Below are positions 28,557 through 38,600 of a DNA stretch of 64,000 bases, in pieces; the stretch's first letter is position 1, and each line of letters opens with the position of its first letter. A program made the position numbers and the translations under genes. The notes under the pieces were generated by a model. The model saw only the letters and a list, made by a program, of their open reading frames with translations. It had not been told where the DNA came from and did no database searches. This stretch comes from DASQZK01 sp963732905 (GTDB lineage Bacteria > Bacteroidota > Bacteroidia > Bacteroidales > GCA-2748055): the NCBI GenBank assembly GCA_963732905.1, contig CAVTBM010000008.1:1178001-1242000 (forward strand), written 5' to 3'.

Positions 28557-28734
28557 GGGTTTATGTAACGTGAGTGAGACTTAGTTGTCTTAGTAAAAAG
28601 ATACCTGAAATTTAATTTTTACCTGTGCTATCAATATAAATCCATAATCTTCATATGATACAATGGCTTCGTCTTTTATCCTCTCCGCTTTCTTTCCCGT
28701 GGACCTATATTTTCAGACAGTTACTCTTCCCGCC

Positions 28735-29370
28735 TCATCTCCCCACCTTGAGTTCCAGTCCGGCATAATAAAATCCGCCGTTGAAGCCAAACTGTGTTAC
28801 AGCGGTATTATAGGGAAACCTGCCGTAGTTTTGCAGGACCTTATTGTTCTTATCAGGATAAACGTTGAACAGGTTGTTCGCACCTGCTGTCAGATTAAGT
28901 GACGGCAGAAGATGGTAGTCGAGTCGTGCATCAGTCAGCCATTTGGGGCTGTAATCCTGGTCCATGGCCAGCTCGCCGGCACTGGTATCCGTACCCCGGT
29001 AGGATACCTGTCCAAAGCGGATAGTACGTATTGTAGCCGTAAGCTTTTTATAGGTATAGGTCATCGAGAGATTCATTTTGCTCAGTGGCTGGGCAAGCTC
29101 CATCAGAGCACGGTCCTGACGGTTAAAGAGGTAAGTTGTGAGTCCCCGTGATTTGATTTGTTGGGAAGCATGGATCTCACCTGCCACTTTCGTGCGGTTT
29201 AGGTTAATGCCGGCGCTGAAGCCAAGGCTACCCGTGCTGAAGGGCATGAAGTGTGACAATACGACGTCCACACCCCGGGTCCGGGTATCCACGGCATTGG
29301 TAAAAAACTGTGCACCGAAAACCGAAGGCAGGGAAGAAAGAAGATCAGCGACCTGGGGTGAAGACGACAT
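28735..29370 (-). pseudogene. C-terminal part of a frameshifted TonB-dependent receptor
   Basis: This frame continues the receptor encoded at 29345-31447. It carries the last beta-strands of the barrel (TRTRGVDVVLSHFMPF, AGANNLFNVYPDKN, and a C-terminal GGFYYAGLELKVGR typical of outer membrane proteins). It overlaps the upstream frame by 26 bp and has no signal peptide of its own. A single-nucleotide change near 29350-29375 would restore one protein of about 904 residues. Confidence 0.8.
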
Positions 29371-31447
29371 AGAAAGTTCCCGAAAGAACGATCCTGTTCT
29401 TCACATCAACCTGATAAGCATCGGCGGTAATGGTTGTATTTTTAACCGGGTCGGAAGTGAAGCCGAGACTATAGCTCACGCTGGTCTCTTCCTTCAGCGA
29501 CGGGATACCGAAAGCCGAAGCTACCCGGCTGTCGTTGGCTGCCGTCAGAACCTCAATCAGGTAACCTTCATAATAATATGACCCTGTATTGCTGTAATAG
29601 AACTGCTGCAGCGATGGCGCACGGAATCCGGTACTTATTGAACCTCTTAGATTCAAAGGAAAATGAAAGGAATACCGGGCAGCAATTTTTCCTGAAAGAT
29701 TACTTCCGAAATCGGAGTAATCCTCGTAGCGGCCGGCTATATCGAGAAGAAGTGCCGGCGAAAACGTCAAGCCGGCATCGCCATAGAAGCCGATATTATA
29801 TCGCGAGCGATCGGTGGCATCTGCCGGTTGGAATCCCGGGAAACCCTGCGCACCCGGAAAATGCACCTTATCCTGGTTTATCCATGATGATTCCTGGCCG
29901 GGTAGGATCTTATAGTTTTCAACCCTGAATTCACTCCCGAAATTGAGTGCAAGATCGTGGATGAAGGCTATATCAGCATAATGTCTGGAAAGATCAAGAT
30001 TGGTGGTGTTCTGGGCGTACCTGGTTCCTCCCGACTGAAAATCTGTCGGACTGGAGGCGCCCATGGAAGCATTGGCCGAATGGGATACATAAAAATCGAT
30101 GCCGTTGGAGCCATAGGTATTACTGAAGTCAGCATCCCAGCCATGCATCGTGCCCCTGATCCCTGCCGAAACGAAGTGATCGGTAAGACGGGCACTGATA
30201 CGGGGAAGAAATCCGTCCGGATATAAAACGGAATCGCTCCTGTTGGAGTCATTCGGTAAACGGTAATCTCCTGCCGATTCGCTATAACGGTAATTCATGC
30301 CTCCAAAAGCATAGAATTCTGCATTCCTGCTTACCGGGATCATGGTATTGAAAAATACTTTTCCATCGCCCAGGGTCGAATTTCCCAGGTGGAGTCTGAA
30401 ATCCTGCCTGGAAAGGTTCCTTGCAGCAAGAATCTGGTTGTCCAGAACGAGGTTTTCATCATAGCTCAGACCATCCTGGTTTGCAGTACGAAAGATCAAC
30501 CCATTGTATGTTCCTGCCCGGTTCGTTGCTCCCCGCTTGTTAAATTCAGCGGTCAGATTTACAAAACCACCTTTTTTACCGATGCTTAAACCATAATTTG
30601 CGGCAATATCCTCCCTGAGTCCGTCGCCCTCATATGTCCGGCCGATCTGCGTATGCAGATCCAACCCGGATGTATCCTGTTTCATGACGAGGTTAATCAC
30701 GCCGGCAATGGCATCGGAGCCATATTGCGCAGACGCCCCGTCGCGAAGAATTTCAACGCGGCTGATGGCGGAGGAAGGAATGGTATTCAGATCGTTGATG
30801 ACAGATCCTTTCCCTACCACACTTAACAAGTTGACGATGGCTGTCGGGTGATGCCGTTTGCCGTTCACCAGGATCAGGGTCTGGTCAGGATTCATCCCTC
30901 TGAGAGCAGCAGGATCTACGTGATCGGTCGCATCGGAATAAGTCATCCGGGTGGAGTAAAAGGAAGGGGCCAGGGTGTTCAGCTGCTGGCTTAAATCCGT
31001 GTACCCGCTGTTATTCAGCACCGGTGAAGAGAAGAGGTCCACCGGCACTGCCGACCGGGTTATGCTGCGTGGAAGAGTGCGGTTTCCAACTACGACCACT
31101 CCGTCGGAAAAGGCGACAAGATCGCGGTTAAGCCGGAAATGTAAAGTGGTGTTATATCCGGCAGAGACTTCAATATGTGTGCTGTCGGTGCGGTATCCAA
31201 CATAGGATGATACAAGGGTGTAACTGCCATAAGGCAGAGTGAAAGAGAAGGAACCATCTTTGCCTGCAACAACTCCCGTCTTCCCCGTCCGTGTATAAAC
31301 AGACGCACCTGTAAGAGCTACGCCTGTGGCATTATCAAATACATCTCCCTTAATGGTCACCTGCTGGCCCATAACCGGAAGACTTCTTATCAGAACCATT
31401 AAAAAAAGTATTACTGGTAGTTTCCGTGCTGTCATCTGGTTTGACAT
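29345..31447 (-). CDS. TonB-dependent outer membrane receptor (5' part, frameshifted)
   Basis: The frame has 700 codons. A signal peptide covers about residues 1-28. A carboxypeptidase-regulatory-like domain (VTIKGDVFDNATGVALTGAS to about residue 110) is followed by the plug domain (PSSAISRVEILRDGASAQYG, GVINLVMK) and most of the 22-strand barrel. The receptor should import a ligand with energy from TonB-ExbBD; the ligand is not predictable. It lacks an adjacent SusD, so it is not a classic glycan SusC. The frame ends in a non-homologous tail (YVVFTPGR) because of the shift near 29360; the true continuation is in the next frame. Confidence 0.88.
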   Translation of the reverse strand: MSNQMTARKLPVILFLMVLIRSLPVMGQQVTIKGDVFDNATGVALTGASVYTRTGKTGVVAGKDGSFSFTLPYGSYTLVSSYVGYRTDSTHIEVSAGYNTTLHFRLNRDLVAFSDGVVVVGNRTLPRSITRSAVPVDLFSSPVLNNSGYTDLSQQLNTLAPSFYSTRMTYSDATDHVDPAALRGMNPDQTLILVNGKRHHPTAIVNLLSVVGKGSVINDLNTIPSSAISRVEILRDGASAQYGSDAIAGVINLVMKQDTSGLDLHTQIGRTYEGDGLREDIAANYGLSIGKKGGFVNLTAEFNKRGATNRAGTYNGLIFRTANQDGLSYDENLVLDNQILAARNLSRQDFRLHLGNSTLGDGKVFFNTMIPVSRNAEFYAFGGMNYRYSESAGDYRLPNDSNRSDSVLYPDGFLPRISARLTDHFVSAGIRGTMHGWDADFSNTYGSNGIDFYVSHSANASMGASSPTDFQSGGTRYAQNTTNLDLSRHYADIAFIHDLALNFGSEFRVENYKILPGQESSWINQDKVHFPGAQGFPGFQPADATDRSRYNIGFYGDAGLTFSPALLLDIAGRYEDYSDFGSNLSGKIAARYSFHFPLNLRGSISTGFRAPSLQQFYYSNTGSYYYEGYLIEVLTAANDSRVASAFGIPSLKEETSVSYSLGFTSDPVKNTTITADAYQVDVKNRIVLSGTFYVVFTPGR

Positions 31448-31543
31448 TGAGATTTTCAGGATCTATGCAAATCCCCCTTTTTTCAAAACTGTCCGAAAAA
31501 TACGTGAAATAATTCCGACTTGAAAGCTTTTTATTGATCTCAC

Positions 31544-31867
31544 TTACAATTCATCAATTTTAGCGGCCATAATGAAGTCATTTTCAGATAAACCGAGAAT
31601 AGCGTGAGTCCAAAGTTCGATATCAACTTTAGAGAAATAAATATGCATGACCGGATGGTGACCTTCCTGTTCAGCAAGGTCGGCCACCTTAACGGCGAAG
31701 TTCATACAGTTCCTGAAATCAGGAAATATGAAGGATTTGTTGATTTTCATTCCATCCACGACTGTCCATGGTACTTTTAACTGAGAGTTGTAATCCTGAA
31801 TGGCCTGTACATTGAGTTTGTCTACACCACCTTCACAGGGCCGGCATTTTTTGCGGGTAAGATCCAT
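31544..31867 (-). CDS. 4a-hydroxytetrahydrobiopterin dehydratase (pterin-4a-carbinolamine dehydratase)
   Basis: The protein has 107 residues, the family size. Characteristic motifs are CRPCEGG at the N terminus, EQEGHHPVMHIYFSKVDIEL with the paired His of the active site, and the WTHAILGLSENDF helix. It dehydrates 4a-hydroxytetrahydrobiopterin in pterin recycling for aromatic amino-acid hydroxylases; in bacteria without such a hydroxylase it may serve another pterin role. No hydroxylase gene is in the window. Confidence 0.92.
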   Translation of the reverse strand: MDLTRKKCRPCEGGVDKLNVQAIQDYNSQLKVPWTVVDGMKINKSFIFPDFRNCMNFAVKVADLAEQEGHHPVMHIYFSKVDIELWTHAILGLSENDFIMAAKIDEL

Positions 31868-31985
31868 TGTTCCGGGTTTTGAAGAAGGAACAACAGAATG
31901 GGGAGAAGGTTCGTGAACAGGGCAGGTAAAAGGTGGTTGGAAGATGTCCTTTGCGGCTACCCACTACTTTCCTCCTACTCTCTTC

Positions 31986-32960
31986 CTAGTATCTGTTCAG
32001 CCACCTGTATCTTCTGGCGTTATCGCCGAATTTGATGGCAAGCATGATTTCATGAGAGCCATAGGTACGTTTCATAAGGCTGCTAAGGGTATAGTCGAAA
32101 GCGTAGCCGAAAAAGAATTTATCGACTCTAACGCCTCCCATGAAGATCAGAGCACTGCCGGTACGATAGGAAATGCCGGCCCAGTAATCTTCGCTGAAGA
32201 TAAACTTGGAATTAACATCAAGCTGGTAAGTCCCATTCTCAGCAGTTTTAAGGAGAAAAGAGGGTACAATACTAAAATCCTCATTAATAATGAAATCATA
32301 ACCTGCAGTGAGGAAGTAATAACGTTTCATTCTATATTCGGCATAGTCTTTCGGACGTAGTTTTAATGCCGACTGAAATAATTGTGAAGCCGAAAAACCG
32401 GCATACATATTAGAATTTGAAAAATACACCCCGGCGCTTGCATCAGGAATAAATATGGATTTGGGAGCATTATCATAGACCTGATCACCCGATTCCAGAA
32501 GTTTTGCTTTATTTTCGTCAATTGCAAACTGGTAAGCGATACCTGACAGGCCGAATGAAAGCTGGGAACGGTGCATTCGAATATGGTAGGCATAGGATAA
32601 TTGCATACCAGTGCGGCTGATCGCACCATTCTGATCATTAAAAATATATCCACCCAGGCCAACATTTCCGCTTCTTGAGCTAAGGCGTTGCCGCTTTCGA
32701 ACGGATGAATTTTTTGAAATGTAACTGTTTTTAAGCATTCGGGTCTGACCACTTAAAGCCTGGGTTTTGGGAGCATCTTTAAGCCCGAGCCATTGTTCCC
32801 TGACGGTGAGGTTTACAGCTGTATATCCCTCACTTCCGGCAACGGCGGGGTTGAGCAGGAAGCCATTCATCATATACTGGCTGTATAGAGGAATCTGCTG
32901 TGCTTCAGAGAATGAAGCATACAGAAACACCAGTGCAACAAATATTACGATCCTTTTCAT
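31986..32960 (-). CDS. PorP/SprF family type IX secretion outer-membrane protein
   Basis: The protein has 324 residues with signal peptide 1-20 (MKRIVIFVALVFLYASFSEA). PorP/SprF hallmarks are QQIPLYSQYMMNGFLLNPAVAGS at its N terminus, REQWLGLKDAPKTQALSGQT and the C-terminal AFDYTLSSLMKRTYGSHEIM. In Flavobacterium, SprF-type proteins are required for secretion of SprB-type adhesins with type B sorting domains and are encoded beside them. Here the gene is last in a same-strand cassette after a CHU_C protein, a small exported protein and a giant adhesin, matching that logic. The ATG at 32960 starts the signal peptide. Confidence 0.92.
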   Translation of the reverse strand: MKRIVIFVALVFLYASFSEAQQIPLYSQYMMNGFLLNPAVAGSEGYTAVNLTVREQWLGLKDAPKTQALSGQTRMLKNSYISKNSSVRKRQRLSSRSGNVGLGGYIFNDQNGAISRTGMQLSYAYHIRMHRSQLSFGLSGIAYQFAIDENKAKLLESGDQVYDNAPKSIFIPDASAGVYFSNSNMYAGFSASQLFQSALKLRPKDYAEYRMKRYYFLTAGYDFIINEDFSIVPSFLLKTAENGTYQLDVNSKFIFSEDYWAGISYRTGSALIFMGGVRVDKFFFGYAFDYTLSSLMKRTYGSHEIMLAIKFGDNARRYRWLNRY

Positions 32961-33090
32961 CTTTAAATTATCTCTCCCACATATTTCCGTACTTTTTATG
33001 CCCAATATCTTATATTTCAATGCTCGTGGAAGAACGCCGCAAGTTAATAACCTGAAAAACAAACTGCAAAATAAATTATTCACAAATCCT

Positions 33091-34095
33091 TTACTTGATC
33101 AGTGTTACAGTACCTGAGAAGGGTTGCGATTTCCCGTCATGGAGATCAATGATAAAGTAGTATGAATCCATTGGCATGACCCTGCCATCATTAGAGATAC
33201 CGTTCCATGCATCGGAATATCCTGGTTCCGACCGGAATATAAGATTTCCCCAGCGATCATAGATCTCAACAACTGCCCGTGGGAAAGGTGCAAGCTGAGG
33301 TATTTTCCAGACATCATTTTTCCCGTCACCATTCGGCGTAAAGGCAGTAGGCATATCTTTAAACCTCTCATCCACTTTACATGGATCAATAACTATGGTA
33401 TCGCTTGAAGAACAAGTATATTCATCCGTTACTTTAACCCAAATTGTCCGGGAACCTGCGTATGCAGTAATTTCGCGTCCTGTTTCACCTGTCGACCACA
33501 GATAGTTGGTACCATCCGGACCAGCATCAAGAGAAATGGTTTCTATACCACAGAGAGATGTATCCGGACCCAGATCAACATCGGGAAGAGTATGTACGGT
33601 CAGATAAAGACTGTCAATCCGGCTGCAACCATCTTCATTTGTTACGGCCACTGTGATATAACCCTGGTTATGTGCAATAAAATATGGATTTGTTGATCCA
33701 TCCTGCCACAGGTATGAATTGAATATGCCTTCCGGACGGATCTCAACGGATTCGCCCTGACATATACTGATATTATCACCCAGGTTAATATTCGGCGCAG
33801 ATACTTTTACACGAGCCGTAATGGGAACTGCCGGACAACCATACTGTGATAGTTCCTGCACCCTTATAGTATAAACACCTGCCTTATCACCCCAGTTGAC
33901 ACTAATAGAATCGCCCCAGTTGACAGCAATAGTACCTCCTTCCACAGTCCAGTTGAACGTAGAGCCGGGTGTTCCTTTAATCCTGTAAACCACACCGATA
34001 TCACCCGCACACACCGTATTGACATACTGTGCCTGCAGTTCCGGTATGATCCCCAGGAGGATCACCATTAGCCATATGTACTTTTTTAATATCAT
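33091..34095 (-). CDS. Exported protein with T9SS type B (CHU_C, gliding-associated) sorting domain
   Basis: The protein has 334 residues. Signal peptide 1-22 (ends ELQAQ). Two or three Ig/PKD-like modules follow, each with Cys (SICQGESVEIRPEG, LDAGPDGTNYLWSTGE). The C-terminal domain (about 245-334) has the type B signature: MPTAFTPNGDGKNDVWKIP, VEIYDRWGNLIFRSE and AWNGISNDG. It should be secreted by T9SS and anchored or assembled at the surface with help from the PorP/SprF protein encoded 130 bp downstream. It may also serve as the sorting partner of the giant adhesin, which has no visible sorting domain of its own (inference). Confidence 0.9.
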   Translation of the reverse strand: MILKKYIWLMVILLGIIPELQAQYVNTVCAGDIGVVYRIKGTPGSTFNWTVEGGTIAVNWGDSISVNWGDKAGVYTIRVQELSQYGCPAVPITARVKVSAPNINLGDNISICQGESVEIRPEGIFNSYLWQDGSTNPYFIAHNQGYITVAVTNEDGCSRIDSLYLTVHTLPDVDLGPDTSLCGIETISLDAGPDGTNYLWSTGETGREITAYAGSRTIWVKVTDEYTCSSSDTIVIDPCKVDERFKDMPTAFTPNGDGKNDVWKIPQLAPFPRAVVEIYDRWGNLIFRSEPGYSDAWNGISNDGRVMPMDSYYFIIDLHDGKSQPFSGTVTLIK

Positions 34096-34181
34096 ATACT
34101 AATCTTCATTGCAGCCTGTTAGGGCACCCATCAGGAAGAAATCATCTTTCCAGGGTCTTCCTTATAATCTTTTTTTATAAT

Positions 34182-34210
34182 CTGCAGGCCAGCCGCTTGC
34201 CGGCCTGCAG
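34182..34210. other. Strong GC-rich palindrome between two surface-protein genes
   Basis: CTGCAGGCC and GGCCTGCAG form the arms of a stem of about 11-12 bp with one mismatch around a short loop. It is followed by A-rich, not U-rich, sequence in the direction of the flanking genes, so it is not a standard intrinsic terminator. It may attenuate transcription or stabilise mRNA ends in the operon. Confidence 0.55.
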
Positions 34211-34233
34211 ATGTAATATAATTCAGTCTGCTA

Positions 34234-35031
34234 CTATCTTCTTGTCAGGCTGTTATCACTTGTGATATCACCAGTTTCAATGGTCGGATGAACGGTAATA
34301 GTGATGGTTCCGTCAAGGATGGTACCTGAACCTGTAAATGTATCATTCATGTCCGTGATGGTCACAATGTAAGTCTGATCGACGGTTGTAGTGCTGTTCA
34401 CCAGGTTAGCCGGAATAGCAATGGTCGTGGTAGCTGTCGTTATACCTGTAACAACCTGCTCAGCACTAACGTTACCATCCAAATCTGTGATGGTGTATTT
34501 GTAATCAAAATTCGGAGCACCTGTGAAAGCAACTGTAATGTCGCCGTTCGTAGCATCACCCGAACATATTTCGTAATCGGCATCCTGTATTGAAATGGTC
34601 GGATTACTCCAGAGGGTCACATCCATGGATTGGATCTGGCTGGGACACTGTACTGTGGCATGGGCTACACGCCTCTGTACTGAAACATTTCCCGTAGCTG
34701 AAGTGATGGTGCTGTCATCAGCCGGCCACTGAACCTCGATCTGGGTCTGACCAGCCGTAAAAGGAACAACATACGGATCAGCACCCGTACCTGAACCTGT
34801 TACACCGGCAGCCGGACTTGTTACAGTACCACCGACAACTTCCCAACTGTATTCGTCAGTGGCTGGTCCCGGTACAGTATATGTACTGACTAATCCTTTT
34901 CTTTCTTCAACCGGAGTTTGAGTGACAGTGGCTGTTGAAGCGAACTGCGCAAGCAGTGATGGAGCTGACGCTATCGCAAAGAATAATACAACAGCCGTCC
35001 TGGCAATTTTTGAGTAAAGTTTTGTTCTCAT
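34234..35031 (-). CDS. Small exported Ig/PKD-like protein in the adhesin cassette
   Basis: From the ATG at 35031 the protein has 265 residues with a signal peptide ending SLLAQ. The mature part is Thr/Ser-rich beta sandwich sequence (YSWEVVGGTVTSPAAGV, PFTAGQTQIEVQWP; then FDYKYTITDLDGN and TYIVTITDMNDTFTGSG). No sorting domain is visible. A second ATG at 35076 overlaps the TGA of the adhesin frame as ATGA (stop 35073-35075), so translational coupling is possible; it would add 15 residues in front of the signal peptide. Function is unknown; position suggests a partner of the giant adhesin and CHU_C protein. Confidence 0.7.
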   Translation of the reverse strand: MRTKLYSKIARTAVVLFFAIASAPSLLAQFASTATVTQTPVEERKGLVSTYTVPGPATDEYSWEVVGGTVTSPAAGVTGSGTGADPYVVPFTAGQTQIEVQWPADDSTITSATGNVSVQRRVAHATVQCPSQIQSMDVTLWSNPTISIQDADYEICSGDATNGDITVAFTGAPNFDYKYTITDLDGNVSAEQVVTGITTATTTIAIPANLVNSTTTVDQTYIVTITDMNDTFTGSGTILDGTITITVHPTIETGDITSDNSLTRR

Positions 35032-35072
35032 GACATTGTAATTGTTAAGTGTTATTTTTTGGTTTACTGAAT

Positions 35073-35660
35073 TCATCGTCTTAATAATTTATGATTGGAT
35101 TGAATTTCAAATATTTCAGGTTGATCGTAAATTTCAATATTCTGAACCGCCGAGGTCCCGGAGCAACCGGTTACCGTATCGGTAACGGTCACCTGTACTG
35201 TTCCCGAACCGGCAACGGAATAATCCACACTTAGCTGATCTGAAGTAGTACTGCCTGAGGCACTGCCACCAGTAATGGTCCATGAATAGGTATAGGCTGC
35301 ATTCACTTCCGTGCTAAAAATGGCTGGTCCGGGCAAACAAACCTCATCGGGTCCGGTAATGGTTGGCGCCGGATTTGGATTGACCGTTACGGTCACAGAT
35401 TTAGCTGACGAATTACCGCAATCTGCTTCAAACCTTACATAATATACAGAGGTTAACAGGGGGGCAGCAATGGTCAGATCATTGCCCGAACCGATCAGAG
35501 AGGTAAAGCCTGCATCTGAATACCACCTGGCAATACCACCCGTACCCGGATCTCCTCCTGAGTAACTCAGGACGATATCTCCGTCAGCTTCACAAACCAC
35601 AGGCCGGTCGGCACTTGCAGAAGCCGGAGCAACAGGAATGTCCTTAATATCTTCCGTCAC
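35073..35660 (-). CDS. C-terminal fragment of the frameshifted giant adhesin
   Basis: This frame continues the repeated Ig-like array into a more divergent copy (SASADRPVVCEADGDIVLSY onward) and a final PKD-like module (PTITGPDEVCLPGPAIFSTE). It ends NHKLLRR with no T9SS type A or B domain. The frame is open further upstream to about 35875, where the last junction frameshift lies. It begins internally (a GTG coding for Val in SVTED), so it is the tail of the upstream gene, not a separate one. Confidence 0.75.
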   Translation of the reverse strand: MTEDIKDIPVAPASASADRPVVCEADGDIVLSYSGGDPGTGGIARWYSDAGFTSLIGSGNDLTIAAPLLTSVYYVRFEADCGNSSAKSVTVTVNPNPAPTITGPDEVCLPGPAIFSTEVNAAYTYSWTITGGSASGSTTSDQLSVDYSVAGSGTVQVTVTDTVTGCSGTSAVQNIEIYDQPEIFEIQSNHKLLRR

Positions 35661-38600
35661 ACTGGCGGCGGTGGTTGTATCGCAGTCGCCTTCGAAGCGG
35701 ACGTAGTACGTTGTCGTTGCTCCCGGGGTAGCCAGGGTCAGGTTGTTGCCGTTGCCAACGCTGGTGGTGAAGGCAGCATCGGAGTACCACTGTGCCGTGG
35801 CGTTTGTTCCGAGTGTTCCGCCTGCATAGCTCAGGACGATGTTGCCATCTGCCGGGCAGAGGTTGTTGCGATCGATACTGAAGCTGAAGTCGGAGCAACA
35901 CTTATATCTTTAATGGTCTCCGTAACGCTGGCGGCGGTGGTGGTATCACAGTCACCTTCGAAGCGGACATAGTAGGTTGTCGTTGCTCCCGGGGTGGCAA
36001 GGGTCAGGCTGTTGCCGTTGCCTACGTTCGTTGTGAAAGTGGCATCAGAGTACCACTGTGCCGTGGCATTGGTGCCAAGTGTTCCGCCTGCATAGCTCAG
36101 GACGATGTTGCCATCAGCCGGGCAGAGGTTGTTGCGGTCGACACTGGCCGAAGTGGGAGCTACACTTATATCTTTAATGGTCTCCGTCACGCTGGCGGCG
36201 GTGGTGGTATCGCAGTCGCCTTCGAAGCGGACATAGTAGGTTGTCGTTGCTCCCGGGGTGGCAAGGGTCAGGCTGTTGCCGTTACCAACGTTGGTTGTGA
36301 AAGTGGCATCAGAGTACCACTGTGCCGTGGCATTGGTGCCCAGGGTTCCGCCTGCATAGCTAAGTACGATGTTCCCATCAGCCGGACAGAGGTTGTTGCG
36401 GTCGACACTGAGCCGAAGTGGGGGCTACGCTTACATCTTTAATGGTCTCCGTCACGCTGGCGGCGGTGGTGGTATCGCAGTCGCCTTCGAAGCGGACGTA
36501 GTAGGTTGTCGTTGCTCCCGGGGTGGCAAGGGTCAGGCTGTTGCCGTTGCCAACGCTGGTGGTGAAGGCAGCATCGGAGTACCACTGTGCCGTGGCATTG
36601 GTGCCGAGTGTTCCGCCTGCATAGCTAAGGACGATGTTGCCATCAGCCGGACAGAGGTTGTTGCGGTCCACTGAGCTGATGTCGGAGCAACGCTTATATC
36701 TTTAATGGTCTCCGTCACGCTGGCGGCGGTGGTGGTATCGCAGTCGCCTTCGAAGCGGACATAGTAGGTTGTCGTTGCTCCCGGGGTGGCAAGGGTCAGG
36801 CTGTTGCCGTTGCCTACGTTCGTTGTGAAAGTGGCATCAGAGTACCACTGTGCCGTGGCATTGGTGCCCAGGGTTCCGCCTGCATAGCTAAGGACGATGT
36901 TCCCATCAGCCGGACAGAGGTTGTTGCGGTCGACACTGGCTGAAGTCGGAGCAACGCTTATATCTTTAATGGTCTCCGTCACGCTGGCGGCGGTGGTGGT
37001 ATCGCAGTCGCCTTCGAAGCGGACGTAGTAGGTTGTCGTTGCTCCCGGGGTGGCAAGGGTCAGGCTGTTGCCGTTGCCAACGCTGGTGGTGAAGGCAGCA
37101 TCGGAGTACCACTGTGCCGTGGCATTGGTGCCAAGTGTTCCGCCTGCATAGCTAAGGACGATGTTGCCATCAGCCGGACAGAGGTTGTTGCGGTCCACTG
37201 AAGCTGATGTCGGAGCAACACTTATATCTTTAATGGTCTCCGTCACGCTGGCGGCGGTGGTGGTATCACAGTCGCCTTCGAAGCGGACGTAGTAGGTTGT
37301 CGTTGCTCCCGGGGTGGCAAGGGTCAGGCTGTTGCCGTTACCAACGCTGGTGGTGAAGGCAGCATCAGAGTACCACTGTGCCGTGGCATTGGTGCCGAGT
37401 GTTCCGCCTGCATAGCTAAGGACGATGTTGCCATCAGCCGGACAGAGGTTGTTGCGGTCGACTGAAGCTGATGTCGGAGCGACGCTTATATCTTTAATAT
37501 TGACAGTTACGTTGGCTGCAGAAGTGGTATTGCAATCGCCTTCGAAGCGGACGTAGTAGGTTGTCGTTGCTCCCGGGGTGGCAAGGGTCAGGCTGTTGCC
37601 GTTGCCAACGTTGGTGGTGAAGGCAGCATCAGAGTACCACTGTGCCGTGGCATTGGTGCCGAGTGTTCCGCCTGCATAGCTAAGTACGATGTTCCCATCA
37701 GCCGGACAGAGGTTGTTGCGGTCCACTGAAGCTGATGTCGGAGCAACGCTTATATCTTTAATGGTCTCCGTCACGCTGGCGGCGGTGGTGGTATCGCAGT
37801 CGCCTTCGAAGCGGACGTAGTAGGTTGTCGTTGCTCCCGGGGTGGCAAGGGTCAGGCTGTTGCCGTTACCAACGCTGGTGGTGAAGGCAGCATCGGAGTA
37901 CCACTGTGCCGTGGCATTGGTGCCGAGTGTTCCGCCTGCATAGCTAAGGACGATGTTGCCATCAGCCGGACAGAGGTTGTTGCGGTCACACTGAAGCTGA
38001 TGTCGGAGCTACACTTATATCTTTAATGGTCTCCGTCACGCTGGCGGCGGTGGTGGTATCGCAGTCGCCTTCGAAGCGGACATAGTAGGTTGTCGTTGCT
38101 CCAGGGGTGGCAAGGGTCAGGCTGTTGCCGTTACCAACGCTGGTGGTGAAAGCAGCATCAGAGTACCACTGTGCCGTGGCATTGGTGCCGAGTGTTCCGC
38201 CTGCATAGCTAAGGACGATGTTCCCATCAGCCGGGCAGAGGTTGTTGCGATCCACTGAAGCTGATGTCGGAGCAACGCTTATATCTTTAATGGTCTCCGT
38301 CACGCTGGCGGCGGTGGTGGTATCGCAGTCGCCTTCGAAGCGGACATAGTAGGTTGTCGTTGCTCCCGGGGTGGCAAGGGTCAGGCTGTTGCCGTTACCA
38401 ACGCTGGTGGTGAAGGCAGCATCGGAGTACCACTGTGCCGTGGCATTGGTGCCGAGTGTTCCGCCTGCATAGCTAAGGACGATGTTGCCATCAGCCGGAC
38501 AGAGGTTGTTGCGGTCGACACTGAAGCTGATGTCGGAGCAACGCTTATATCTTTAATGGTCTCCGTCACGCTGGCGGCGGTGGTGGTATCGCAGTCGCCT

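Noticed and set aside
34182..34210. Intrinsic terminator within the adhesin cassette
   Set aside because: The stem is strong but no T-run follows it in the direction of transcription.
35644..38569. Separate short genes within the Ig-like array
   Set aside because: Each begins inside a repeat at a Val-GTG codon and ends soon after a junction frameshift. They are pieces of one adhesin gene.
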